Source of the DNA: CAYJBH01 sp964368625
GTDB taxonomy: Bacteria; Bacillota; Clostridia; Oscillospirales; Ruminococcaceae
Reading direction: 5' to 3'
Assembly (NCBI GenBank): GCA_964368625.1
Contig: CAYJBH010000015.1
Location: 3,118-67,117 of the forward strand
Length of the DNA: 64,000 bases
Part shown: piece by piece, positions 23,632 to 31,738 of the stretch
Numbering within the stretch: the stretch's first letter is position 1
Layout: every line of letters starts with the position of its first letter
Notes under the pieces: model-generated
Told to the model about the DNA's origin: nothing
Database searches by the model: none
Seen by the model: the letters and a program-made list of their open reading frames with translations, nothing else
Translations under genes and position numbers: made by a program

Positions 23632-24257
23632 AAGTAGAAATGATTAAACATCCAACGCAACAAGATTGGGAATTTTGCAAAATGTGCACAATGAACACTG
23701 TAGGAAAAGAAATGGGAAAATTGCCGGATGAAAAATGGAAGGTGAAAATACTTGAAAGTGAGCACAGCCCGATTCGGGAATTGTGGTTTGCGTTCAAGAT
23801 TAAAATGCCTTATTGTGAAAGTGTTCATTTCAGCCGACATTCCACTTTTAACGGTCATTATGTGCAATCGCAAAGGAACGACAGGCAGGACAAGTACGAT
23901 AGGAGAAAAGCACCACAAGATGCGCCTGTAAGCCATATTATAACTATGAACGCGCAATCCTTTATTGATATGTGCCATGTTCGCCTTTGTAAGAAAGCAT
24001 CTACGGAGACAAGAGCGATTATGAAAGAAATTGTTCGCGTTGCCTTGGAGAAAAATCCCGAATTTAAAACGGTTTTAGTTCCTAAGTGTGAATATAGGAA
24101 TGGTAAGTGTACGGAATTTCAGCCATGTAGTGCGATTGAAAAAAAGATTGAAGAAATCGAAGAAAAGTTATATGGACAAGACAGGGTTTTTTCAGAAGTA
24201 AACGAAATTTTTGCAGAAGCCGTGTATTTCAGCAAATTCCCAAGAGAAGAAAGATGA
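23628..24257 (+). CDS. divergent ThyX-like (flavin-dependent thymidylate synthase family) protein
   Basis: The start is at 23628, overlapping the MazZ-like stop (ATGA). The 209-residue protein has SEHSPIRELWFAFKI (44-58) and FSRHSTFNGHYVQSQRND (68-85), which correspond to the ThyX substrate/FAD regions (usual form RHR...S-QQSQR). Here the third residue is Ser instead of Arg and the motif is one residue longer. A conserved-type RLCKKASTETR follows. It may methylate dUMP or a related nucleotide, or be a variant with a changed substrate. Confidence 0.68.
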   Translation: MKVEMIKHPTQQDWEFCKMCTMNTVGKEMGKLPDEKWKVKILESEHSPIRELWFAFKIKMPYCESVHFSRHSTFNGHYVQSQRNDRQDKYDRRKAPQDAPVSHIITMNAQSFIDMCHVRLCKKASTETRAIMKEIVRVALEKNPEFKTVLVPKCEYRNGKCTEFQPCSAIEKKIEEIEEKLYGQDRVFSEVNEIFAEAVYFSKFPREER

Positions 24258-24262
24258 TATTT

Positions 24263-24295
24263 AACCTTGCAAGTATTTCCTTGCAAGGTTATAAT
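24263..24295 (+). promoter_or_regulatory. promoter overlapping an 11-bp inverted repeat
   Basis: TTGCAA (24267-24272), 17 nt, TATAAT (24290-24295). AACCTTGCAAG (24263-24273) and CTTGCAAGGTT (24280-24290) are perfect inverted repeats covering the -35 and spacer, so it may be an operator as well as an RNA hairpin. It precedes the packaging genes. Confidence 0.72.
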
Positions 24296-24319
24296 GTTAT
24301 TTGAACGGAGGTGTTTTTT

Positions 24320-25264
24320 GTGGCGATTGTTAAACATAAATACTGGATATCTGAAAAAGACGAAGTGCCAAAAGAGTTTTACGGCATGGATGAAGTTTTT
24401 GAAATGGAAAAATTCAAAACAAGCAAAGAAAAAGCGTATGAAATAAAAAAAAGTTCTTTGCAATCGGCAAAAGATTATTGCGTTAAAAACAACATTTACG
24501 ATATCGTCCATTTTTGGCGCGTTTGCAATGACAGGATGTCATCAGAAGAAAACGCTTTTTATAAAGTAGGTAATTTTGCTTTGATTGCGCACTTGGTAGA
24601 AATGTTTTGCACTAAGAAAAAGAATGCGACAGGGAAAAAAAATCTTAAATTCATTTCTTTTGGGATAAGAAAATCGCATTTGAATAGATATTTGGAAAGC
24701 GGATGCACGGAAATAATAGAAAAGAAAAGGGCAGGAAGACCAAGGATTTACGCCAACGCAAAGTATGATTATGCGCGAATTAACATAGGACAAGAAGGAG
24801 ACAAGAAAGAAATTCTAAGGGTTCGCAAAAACCCTGTTTTCATGAGGTTCAAGGCTTGGTGCGATGCGAGCAAAATAAGCATGAACAACGGAACGTTAAT
24901 GGCTATGGACATGATTATGAACGAATACAAAAACGAGAATGTGCCGAGCCTAGAACACTTTCAAACGCAGGATGAGTACATTCCCGAATACGCATCGACA
25001 ACTAAAAGAAAACACTATATGACAATCGATTCCGATGTGCTAAAAACGATGAACGAAATTATAAAAAACTACAATTCACATCCTGACAACCACGCGAAAG
25101 AAAAATTTACTATATCTAGGTATATTGAAATGAGCATCAACAAGGCAAATGGAGAGATGCCATTGAAATACAGCAATCCCGAAAGTTACAAACTGATACT
25201 AAAAGAAAAAGAAATGGAAAAATTGAGAATAGCAATGGGATTAGAAGGGAGCAATGAAAAGTGA
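24320..25264 (+). CDS. putative DNA-binding protein, 314 aa
   Basis: GTG start at 24320 after GGAGGTG. It contains an AT-hook-like KKRAGRPRIY at about 136-145 and a C-terminal region (about 235-285: MTIDSDVLKTMNEIIKNYNS, ISRYIEMSINK) with RHH-like character. Directly upstream of the terminase genes, so it may help select DNA for packaging or regulate late genes. Not firmly recognised. Confidence 0.7.
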   Translation: MAIVKHKYWISEKDEVPKEFYGMDEVFEMEKFKTSKEKAYEIKKSSLQSAKDYCVKNNIYDIVHFWRVCNDRMSSEENAFYKVGNFALIAHLVEMFCTKKKNATGKKNLKFISFGIRKSHLNRYLESGCTEIIEKKRAGRPRIYANAKYDYARINIGQEGDKKEILRVRKNPVFMRFKAWCDASKISMNNGTLMAMDMIMNEYKNENVPSLEHFQTQDEYIPEYASTTKRKHYMTIDSDVLKTMNEIIKNYNSHPDNHAKEKFTISRYIEMSINKANGEMPLKYSNPESYKLILKEKEMEKLRIAMGLEGSNEK

Positions 25265-25758
25265 GCAACCAAAAAAAGATACTAAAAGATTTGGCAAGCC
25301 CTTTTGAAGAAAACGAAAAACTAACGCTTGTTAGTTTATCCAAGCAAGTGGATGATACAGATGCAGATATAATAGAAGTTTTTGGTGATGGAGAATATTT
25401 TACGCCAAAAGAAATTGAAGATAAAACAAGAAAACTTCTTGCGGAACGGAAAAATCAAGTTATGATGACGCTTGATGGAAAAAAATTGCAAGAAGCTATG
25501 AAAATTATCAATGGAATGGAGCAAATTTCTGATGTAATAACCGACTTTGAAGTTATAGCTAGGGTAAAAGAAAGCATAAAAACTCCAATGGATTTGAAAT
25601 TTCTTACAGATGCTTATAAAACGTTGTCTGATAAGTTGCAAATGCTTACTAGACTTGATACGGTTGATTCGGAAGGGACTGCAAGAGATACGGAATTTAT
25701 ACTAGAATATAAAACAAAAAGTGGTTCTTCTGTGAAATTTGCGGCAAGAGAAAGGTGA
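25261..25758 (+). CDS. candidate terminase small subunit, 165 aa
   Basis: Charged helical protein between the DNA-binding protein and the large terminase, overlapping the former by 4 nt (GTG start). Position, size and the helical central region (MKIINGMEQISDVITDFEVI) fit a small terminase subunit, but no clear HTH was seen. Confidence 0.55.
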   Translation: MSNQKKILKDLASPFEENEKLTLVSLSKQVDDTDADIIEVFGDGEYFTPKEIEDKTRKLLAERKNQVMMTLDGKKLQEAMKIINGMEQISDVITDFEVIARVKESIKTPMDLKFLTDAYKTLSDKLQMLTRLDTVDSEGTARDTEFILEYKTKSGSSVKFAARER

Positions 25759-25763
25759 TGTAA

Positions 25764-27503
25764 ATGAGCATGAAGATTAACGAAAATTGCAATAGTGATC
25801 AACAAAGATTGCGAATAAAACAATTAAAAAAAAATGCAGAAAGAATAAAAAAAGAAGGGAAAATGCCAAAAGTTTACGACATAATGAAAAAAACAAAGGA
25901 AGATTGGGGAAGTGAGCCGAGCGGAACAGAAAAATCAATTTGCGAAAGTTGCAAAAAAGAATTCAAGCAAGACTATCACGGAGAAAGAAATATGTACTCT
26001 AATTACAAAAGTTGCTTGAATTGCAGAAGAAAAAAAAGATTCAAAGAAGAAAAAGGGGAAATTGACAACAAAACAATCATAAGCAAAGCTCAAATTGAAT
26101 ATGAACCATACGATTTTCAAGTTGAAATGCATAATGCATTTGAAACACATCGTTTTTTGTTTTTGTGTGCCGGGAACAGGCTAGGTAAAGATTTTTTTAC
26201 CGTAATGGCAGGGATTCAGTATACGGCAGACATTTTGAATGAAAAAAGATACATGAACGATCCCACCTTCATACCTGCATACAGGTGGTGGTTGATTGCT
26301 CCAACGGAAGACATGGCGAAAGAAACAGTGTGGTTAATACTAAAACAGTATTTTCCCAAAAATTGGATAAAAAAAATATCGGATGCAGAAATGACAATCG
26401 AAACATACGGAGGCGGCTTAATAGAATGCAAATCAGCTTATGATCCTGACAAATTAGTCGGCGTTGCGCTAGATTTAGTCACTATAACAGAAGCAGCAAG
26501 AATAGCAAACTTAAAAACCGTTTATGGTCACTTGGCTGCGCGTTTGGTTTCTGCCAAAAGAGGTAGGTCAAAAGACAGACCAACCGGAAAAAACTTTGGC
26601 GTTGGGAAAATGATTGTAAACAGTTCCCCGATAGGGAAAGGAGAATTTTATGAGTTGTACAAATATGGAGTTCCGGGAAGCGAAACGCACAATCCGCAGG
26701 CAATAAGTTTTCAATTTCCTTGGACAGCAAACCCTGATAATGCAGATTATGCAAAAATGGAACAGAAAACAAAGTATGGAATTAGAACAAACGAAGAAAT
26801 TTTAATTGCGCAAATTGGGTTAAAAGCATATCAGCAAAACTATTTAGGAATGTTTATAACAGCAGAAGGAGCTGTTTTTGGTGATTACTTTGAAAATTGC
26901 TTGGTGCATTTGGATGGATCGCAATTGAACCTAAGTAAAAAAGAAAAAAAAGAATATTTGAAAAAATGGCAAGAAGTGATACCACACAGAAAATACAGAG
27001 TATCGTGGGATATATCCATGGGTGGAAGTAGCGATTCACCTGTAGCGTTGATTAGAGACATGGAAGATGGGAAAATTGTTATGTTAATAGATATGACAGG
27101 AAAGGGGTACGATCAACAATATGATGAAGTTGCTTTTTGGTGCAAAAAATACAACAACGCAGAATGTGTTTACTCTCTTACTGGGCATACGCCCGTCAAA
27201 GGGCAGTTAGAAAAAAGGGGTGTCTGGGAAAAACCAACAGACGAGCAAGGCGGACGAAAACAAGCATATGTTCAAAAATTGGAGTTAGCTGTGCAAAATG
27301 GAGCTTTGAAAGTTCTTGTTGATGGAACGGAAAAAGCAGATACGCTTGTAAGACAAATGAACGACTACTCAAAAAAAGGGAACAAGTATGGAAACTTGCA
27401 AGAAAAACACGATGACTGGGTTTCTGCAATGTATTTGAATTTTTACGATTATGAAGTGGAAACGGAATCGGTGTCGTTTATCGGATTGATGGGTTGTGTT
27501 TAA
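25764..27503 (+). CDS. terminase large subunit
   Basis: The 579-residue protein has an N-terminal extension with a zinc-finger-like CESC...CLNC (60-87). The ATPase Walker A is AGNRLGKDF (136-144), with Asp in place of the usual Ser/Thr, and the Walker B-like segment is LVTITEAAR. The nuclease domain has acidic motifs (SWDISMGGSSDSPVAL; HDDWVSAM). It drives DNA into the prohead and cuts it. RBS AAAGGTGATG. Confidence 0.92.
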   Translation: MSMKINENCNSDQQRLRIKQLKKNAERIKKEGKMPKVYDIMKKTKEDWGSEPSGTEKSICESCKKEFKQDYHGERNMYSNYKSCLNCRRKKRFKEEKGEIDNKTIISKAQIEYEPYDFQVEMHNAFETHRFLFLCAGNRLGKDFFTVMAGIQYTADILNEKRYMNDPTFIPAYRWWLIAPTEDMAKETVWLILKQYFPKNWIKKISDAEMTIETYGGGLIECKSAYDPDKLVGVALDLVTITEAARIANLKTVYGHLAARLVSAKRGRSKDRPTGKNFGVGKMIVNSSPIGKGEFYELYKYGVPGSETHNPQAISFQFPWTANPDNADYAKMEQKTKYGIRTNEEILIAQIGLKAYQQNYLGMFITAEGAVFGDYFENCLVHLDGSQLNLSKKEKKEYLKKWQEVIPHRKYRVSWDISMGGSSDSPVALIRDMEDGKIVMLIDMTGKGYDQQYDEVAFWCKKYNNAECVYSLTGHTPVKGQLEKRGVWEKPTDEQGGRKQAYVQKLELAVQNGALKVLVDGTEKADTLVRQMNDYSKKGNKYGNLQEKHDDWVSAMYLNFYDYEVETESVSFIGLMGCV

Positions 27504-27505
27504 TG

Positions 27506-27534
27506 TTGACACATGGGAAAGAACGTGGTATAAT
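27506..27534 (+). promoter_or_regulatory. consensus promoter of a candidate small RNA
   Basis: TTGACA (27506-27511), 17 nt, TATAAT (27529-27534), both perfect. It overlaps the end of the terminase region and has no open frame before the terminator at 27593. Confidence 0.85.
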
Positions 27535-27540
27535 AACACT

Positions 27541-27630
27541 GTTTTGATAGTGCCTTGTGATGGGAAAACACATTTCAGTATCTTTTCACGGCAGAAGCTA
27601 AAGGTTGCACCCTTTGGCTTCTTTTTTGTT
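27541..27630 (+). ncRNA. candidate phage small RNA downstream of terminase
   Basis: Predicted transcript of about 90 nt from the consensus promoter to an intrinsic terminator (AGAAGC-AAAGG / CCTTT-GCTTCT then T6, 27593-27627). Upstream in the RNA, TGCC..GTGA can pair with TCAC..GGCA around a large loop. No coding frame or RBS. Possible roles are packaging (by analogy with phi29 pRNA, unrelated in sequence as far as I can see) or mRNA control. Confidence 0.6.
27593..27630 (+). terminator. intrinsic terminator of the small RNA
   Basis: Stem AGAAGCTAAAGG with CCTTTGGCTTCT (one wobble), loop of about 6 nt, then six T. Confidence 0.85.
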
Positions 27631-27640
27631 CAAAAAAGTA

Positions 27641-27669
27641 TTGCAATCACTAAAAGAACGTGTTATACT
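27641..27669 (+). promoter_or_regulatory. promoter of the small-gene cluster
   Basis: TTGCAA (27641-27646), 17 nt, TATACT (27664-27669). The spacer ends in AAAGAACGTGT, nearly the same as the AAAGAACGTGG before the -10 of the 27506 promoter, which suggests shared control. Confidence 0.72.
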
Positions 27670-27693
27670 TTTTATGAAAAGGAGGTGACCAAC

Positions 27694-27846
27694 GTGCCAA
27701 AACTTGACAGCACAATTTCAATCAGACTACCTTCGGAACTTAAAAAGGCAATCAAACGCGAAGCCGACAAGAGATACCAAACAACCAATGCATTCATGGT
27801 GGCGTGTTTATTGGGGAAGATTAAGGAATTGGAGGAGCGGAAATGA
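27694..27846 (+). CDS. ribbon-helix-helix regulator, 50 aa (GTG start)
   Basis: The protein has VPKLDSTISIRLPSELKKAI and RYQTTNAFMVACLLGKI: a strand (STISIRLP) and two helices, the RHH fold. AAAGGAGGTG upstream. It is the first gene after two similar promoters, so it may regulate them. Confidence 0.75.
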   Translation: MPKLDSTISIRLPSELKKAIKREADKRYQTTNAFMVACLLGKIKELEERK

Positions 27847-28052
27847 AACAAAGAACACTGTACACTTGCGAACACTGCAACCGCGATTACACAGATAAGA
27901 AAAAGGCCTTAGATTGCGAGGCCGGCCACGCTAAAATCGTAAAGATTCAACGCGCAGATTATGTGTACGCCACAGACAAGACCCCTGTGGGCATAAGCGT
28001 GTTATTTGACGACGGCACCGTGGTAGAATACACCGATAACAGCGAGGGGTGA
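27843..28052 (+). CDS. zinc-finger protein, 69 aa
   Basis: The protein has YTCEHCNRDYTDKKKALDCE and AGH: a CxxC...C..H zinc finger at the N-terminus. ATGA overlap with the RHH gene. Unknown role. Confidence 0.75.
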   Translation: MKQRTLYTCEHCNRDYTDKKKALDCEAGHAKIVKIQRADYVYATDKTPVGISVLFDDGTVVEYTDNSEG

Positions 28053-28059
28053 TGTATAC

Positions 28060-28299
28060 GTGTTTAGGAGAGAATTGGACGGAAAAATAATGTACGTAGG
28101 TCAAACAAAGGCTGTGAGAAGGTTCGCAGTGGAAAACAAATTAGGTGAGTTGGGCGACATCGCTACCATGAGCGATGGCGAAATTTCAAGTCTTGTTGAA
28201 AATTACTGTATCGACAAAGGATTTAGAATTTTTTACGAGGAAGAATGCATCACTGTTTTGGACTTAGAAAACAAAAAGGAATGGAAATTTGAAAGGTAG
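28060..28299 (+). CDS. hypothetical protein, 79 aa (GTG start)
   Basis: The protein has MFRRELDGKIMYVGQTKAVR; GAGGGG upstream. Small mixed protein of unknown role. Confidence 0.7.
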   Translation: MFRRELDGKIMYVGQTKAVRRFAVENKLGELGDIATMSDGEISSLVENYCIDKGFRIFYEEECITVLDLENKKEWKFER

Positions 28300-28308
28300 G
28301 GTATTAGG

Positions 28309-28656
28309 GTGAAAATTTATGTAATTACATACAAAGAATATTTCCGAGGGAAAAAAGTCGATTCGGTATTTGTTGAAAAAATTGAAGCTCGTGAAACGAA
28401 GAAGACGTACGTATTGGAGAACAGACCCTACTGCACTTGGAGAACCGTTGTTAAAAAATCGGAAATAGGAGAATTTCAAAGTGAAACTGGAGACGGTTTC
28501 ATGTTCTCGCTAACACCGGACACAAAACTTTTTAGGGAAAAGATGATCGAAAAAACATTAAAAACGCTTGAACAATTCAAAAGAAGAATCGAGGAGTGCC
28601 AAGAGATTATCGAAAATGCAAACAGTGAAAAGGTTGTGGAAATTGAGGATGAATAA
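28309..28656 (+). CDS. hypothetical protein, tandem pair copy 1
   Basis: The 115-residue protein (GTG start) has MKIYVITYKEYFRGKKVDSV, VVKKSEIGEF, LTPDTKLF and a helical C-terminus. The next gene has the same layout, so the two are duplicates. Confidence 0.78.
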   Translation: MKIYVITYKEYFRGKKVDSVFVEKIEARETKKTYVLENRPYCTWRTVVKKSEIGEFQSETGDGFMFSLTPDTKLFREKMIEKTLKTLEQFKRRIEECQEIIENANSEKVVEIEDE

Positions 28657-28657
28657 A

Positions 28658-29008
28658 ATGAAAATTTATGCAATGATGTACCGGGAGTACATCAACGGAA
28701 AAAGAGAAAACACTATTGTTGTTGAAACCGTTGAAGCGCGCGAAACGGAAAAAGCGTACATTCTTCAAAATAGTTGTTGCACTAAAAGAAAAGTCGTCAA
28801 AAAATCGGAAATAGGAAAGTGTATTTCCGATATCAATGACGTTGTATTCTACCTAACGCCGGACACAGAACGCTTTAGGGGAAAAATAAAAGAACACGTG
28901 AAAAACAGAATTGAAAAACTAAAAATTATCATCAAAGTGTATCAAAATGCGATAAAAAATGTAGAGGGGGAAAAGTTTATTATGATTGAAAGAGAGAGAA
29001 ACCCATGA
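28658..29008 (+). CDS. hypothetical protein, tandem pair copy 2
   Basis: The 116-residue paralogue of 28309-28656 has MKIYAMMYREYINGKRENTI, VVKKSEIGKC and LTPDTERF. It starts 2 nt after the first copy. Confidence 0.78.
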   Translation: MKIYAMMYREYINGKRENTIVVETVEARETEKAYILQNSCCTKRKVVKKSEIGKCISDINDVVFYLTPDTERFRGKIKEHVKNRIEKLKIIIKVYQNAIKNVEGEKFIMIERERNP

Positions 29009-29205
29009 GCCAATACCACAACGCACTAAAGAAGCGAATCAAAACAGACCAAGTTGTTTTCGCCGAAAAGGTAGAAGCGTACAAAAAGGTTGGCGAGTGC
29101 GTGCTTGTCCACTTCAACCGCCCACCGTTCGTGCAGTTCATCAGACCACATAGCTACTGGAGGTATGAAGGGATTTTGGAGGTAAACAATGGTCAAAAAA
29201 TCTGA
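29005..29205 (+). CDS. hypothetical protein, 66 aa
   Basis: The protein has MSQYHNALKKRIKTDQVVFA; 4-nt overlap upstream and 17-nt overlap downstream. Not recognised. Confidence 0.72.
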   Translation: MSQYHNALKKRIKTDQVVFAEKVEAYKKVGECVLVHFNRPPFVQFIRPHSYWRYEGILEVNNGQKI

Positions 29206-29461
29206 ATTAAAGCAATGCATGTATGTTTTGGATTCTTGCGATTATTTAGGAATTGTAGTGAACGAAAAAATTCACTGGTTAGAAGGTGAAAACAGCAAAT
29301 TTGAACCTCTTTCAAATTACGACGATGATATGAAAAACAAGGATGATTCGTCACTAAATGTTGAAATTGCATTCAACGCTGAAAATTATGAAATGGCAAA
29401 AATTTTGTTGCGTGGTTATGTGGTTTTGAGAGATGCGAAACCTTTAGGGTGGTGTAAATGA
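29189..29461 (+). CDS. hypothetical protein related to the 4.2-5.3 kb pair
   Basis: The 90-residue protein has MVKKSELKQCMYVLDSCDYL and YDDDMKNKDDSS. The KKSxLK start and YDDDxK block match the tandem pair at 4207-5285, so this looks like a short member of the same family on the opposite strand. Confidence 0.7.
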   Translation: MVKKSELKQCMYVLDSCDYLGIVVNEKIHWLEGENSKFEPLSNYDDDMKNKDDSSLNVEIAFNAENYEMAKILLRGYVVLRDAKPLGWCK

Positions 29462-29631
29462 ATTTAGTCAAGTGTTTCATCAAAAATGTAAAACGTGTGG
29501 AAGAACATGAGGATTACGTTTTAGTGATTGCTGATGTTGACGTTTACGGAAATATTAGAGAGCAACAAAAGAGTTTCATGGACATGGAGGAGTGGAGAAA
29601 ATCAAAGGAAATCGGTTATTTCTACGAGTGA
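29458..29631 (+). CDS. hypothetical protein, 57 aa
   Basis: The protein has MNLVKCFIKNVKRVEEHEDY and VLVIADVDVYGN. ATGA overlap with the previous gene. Compact alpha/beta protein, not recognised. Confidence 0.7.
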   Translation: MNLVKCFIKNVKRVEEHEDYVLVIADVDVYGNIREQQKSFMDMEEWRKSKEIGYFYE

Positions 29632-29644
29632 TAGGAGGTATAAA

Positions 29645-29923
29645 ATGGGTTGCGAGGATTGCGTGAAATTTGATGTGTGTTTCCACATAAAAGCGAAAAA
29701 TTTTAGCGAAGCGAACGCTTGTTATTATTATTTAGCAAAAACAAAACCTGACAACACCGATGGTTGTGATATTTGCAACGGTAAAGCGAGCGTAGTTGAT
29801 TTGTTTGAGGACACGCACACGCATGTAATATCAGAAGGTGCGATATGGCATTATGACAGTGAGCTTGGGATTGAGGGAGAGAGTGCCAACTTTTGCTTCA
29901 TGTGTGGGAGGAAGATACAGTGA
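29645..29923 (+). CDS. Cys-rich zinc-binding protein, 92 aa
   Basis: The start is at 29645 after AGGAGG. CEDC, CDIC and a terminal CFMCGRKIQ give three Cys pairs, a metal-binding layout. Unknown role. Confidence 0.78.
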   Translation: MGCEDCVKFDVCFHIKAKNFSEANACYYYLAKTKPDNTDGCDICNGKASVVDLFEDTHTHVISEGAIWHYDSELGIEGESANFCFMCGRKIQ

Positions 29924-29977
29924 GCTTGTTTCATATCGCTTTTGGTTTAGATAGACAGCAAAGGAGTGAAGAAAACA

Positions 29978-30211
29978 TTGAACAAAATAAAATGCAGGTA
30001 TTGCGAACGGTACAACGGAATTGAAGTTGAAAGTTGCGAATCTTGCGGTGCTCCTTTGGAATTCAGGAATGATGATTGGAGAGAATGCCAAGTATCAAAA
30101 CTTGAAGCAAAAATAAATGCGTTGGAGTTGCAAAAAAGCATTCCCATTAGAATGCTAGAGCTTCCTGTTTTCGACATACCACCGTACGATTGCAGATTGA
30201 GATACAAATGA
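29978..30211 (+). CDS. zinc-ribbon protein, 77 aa
   Basis: TTG at 29978 is preferred, as AAAGGAG lies 11 nt upstream; a GTG at 29966 overlaps that RBS. IKCRYCERYN and CESCGAPL form a zinc ribbon; a coiled helix follows. Last gene before the terminator at 30225. Confidence 0.72.
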   Translation: MNKIKCRYCERYNGIEVESCESCGAPLEFRNDDWRECQVSKLEAKINALELQKSIPIRMLELPVFDIPPYDCRLRYK

Positions 30212-30223
30212 ATGTTGAAGATT

Positions 30224-30255
30224 AAAGCACCTGTTTAACGCAGGTGCTTTTTTGA
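30224..30255 (+). terminator. intrinsic terminator before the portal gene
   Basis: AAGCACCTG / CAGGTGCTT, 9 bp, 7-nt loop, then a T run. Confidence 0.9.
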
Positions 30256-30269
30256 ACATATTGAAAATA

Positions 30270-30297
30270 TTGACTTTTTGTAACATGGTAGTATAAT
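30270..30297 (+). promoter_or_regulatory. promoter of the head operon
   Basis: TTGACT (30270-30275), 16 nt, TATAAT (30292-30297), with TAG directly before the -10. The TAGTATAAT ending recurs at 34517-34525 and 41811-41819, a likely shared promoter class. Confidence 0.8.
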
Positions 30298-30337
30298 ATA
30301 TAAAGAATGCTCTTTTTGAAAGGGGGTTTGATTATAA

Positions 30338-31738
30338 GTGTTTGACCAATGGAAGTTGAAAGCTCGGTCGTTGAAAGCCAAACAAGAAGCAGTTGAAACA
30401 ACGTATGGGCGTGTTTCTGCTGTTCAGCAAGACATGAAAACAATATCAAATACAGATTCACGAACGTTTGACTTGCTTACGCGCCTTACTGCTGAAACAG
30501 ATATGATAAAGGCGATTGAAATTGTTGTGAACGAAACGCCTGATGGCAAAATGGCTTCTAACGCATACGTTAGATTGTCAAACCAAGGATTCAATCCAAG
30601 TTGTGTAACTTGGAAAACGCAATCGGGAAACAAAGTTACAAAAAAAAGAATAACAGAATTTACAGACTTTTGCAAGAAATTTGATATAAATTCTATTGTC
30701 GATCAACTTGTGTTTTCGAGCATTACGCGCGGTGGAATGGCTTTGGAAGTCGTTGTTGACAGCAAGCTTGCAGGGATAAGCGATATTGTTTTAATCGATC
30801 CTGCAACGATAAAAGAGTTCAAACTTGATGAAAGCACAAACAAATATAGAATTTACCAAGGGCAAGGAAGTCAAAGCGTTGACTTGACAGAAGGAAACTT
30901 TTTTTGGTCACCGCATCAGCCAAAGGTTGGAAGCCCGAAGGGAACTTTGCAATTTGCACCTGCTGTAGCAACTACTACGCAATATCTACAACTTTTGAAT
31001 GATAGCTTGCAAGTCATTGCTAGGATAGGTTATCCAAGGTATGATTTTTCGATAGACAGAAAAACGTTGTTTGATAGCCTTGTTGATAAATCACCAAAGA
31101 ACCAAAAAAAGGCTGCCGAAGAAGTTTTTGAAAGCGTAAAGACAGCAGCGCGGCAAATGAAAATGAACTCCGACTTTGTTCATTTTGACGAGGTGAAAGC
31201 TGATACAATTGGCGGTGGTGTGAACGGTGCAGGTATTGACGTTAGGGCTTGGTTTGAAGCGTTAGACCCGCTCATTTCAAACGCATTCCAATTGACACCT
31301 GTTTTGATGGGCAGGCTTAAAGGCGGTAGCTATTCGCTTGGCACTGTGGAATTTAAGATAGTTACTGACACGGTGGAAAGCATGCGCAGAAGCTATGAAA
31401 AAGCCTTAGAATACGTATTCGATTTGTGGGCTAGAGTGAATGGGTATGCAATGATTTCTGACGTTGTTTTGCCACCTCTTGACTGGGAAAAAGAGCTTGA
31501 CAAGCTCAAAACCGATTTGTTGAAACTTGAAAAAACAAGAAGATTTGAAGAATATGGTTACATATCAAAAGATGATGCAGCTATTTTGGTTGCTGACGTT
31601 GAAGCGGCAGACAACAACAATTCGGATGGACGATATGAGTTTTTGAAATACGATTCGTCAACGAAAACAGAGGAAACAACGGTTGACGATTTGCAAGAAA
31701 ATCAAAATGAAATTGGTGGTGAAGAAGATGCAATTTAA
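30338..31738 (+). CDS. portal protein
   Basis: The 466-residue protein (GTG start) fits siphovirus portal proteins by size, place between terminase and protease, and layout: N-terminal stem region, SITRGGMALEVVVD, FFWSPHQPK, and the conserved LTPVLMGRLKG...YSLGTVEFK segment. The C-terminal tail is acidic. It forms the dodecameric DNA channel of the capsid vertex. Confidence 0.88.
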   Translation: MFDQWKLKARSLKAKQEAVETTYGRVSAVQQDMKTISNTDSRTFDLLTRLTAETDMIKAIEIVVNETPDGKMASNAYVRLSNQGFNPSCVTWKTQSGNKVTKKRITEFTDFCKKFDINSIVDQLVFSSITRGGMALEVVVDSKLAGISDIVLIDPATIKEFKLDESTNKYRIYQGQGSQSVDLTEGNFFWSPHQPKVGSPKGTLQFAPAVATTTQYLQLLNDSLQVIARIGYPRYDFSIDRKTLFDSLVDKSPKNQKKAAEEVFESVKTAARQMKMNSDFVHFDEVKADTIGGGVNGAGIDVRAWFEALDPLISNAFQLTPVLMGRLKGGSYSLGTVEFKIVTDTVESMRRSYEKALEYVFDLWARVNGYAMISDVVLPPLDWEKELDKLKTDLLKLEKTRRFEEYGYISKDDAAILVADVEAADNNNSDGRYEFLKYDSSTKTEETTVDDLQENQNEIGGEEDAI

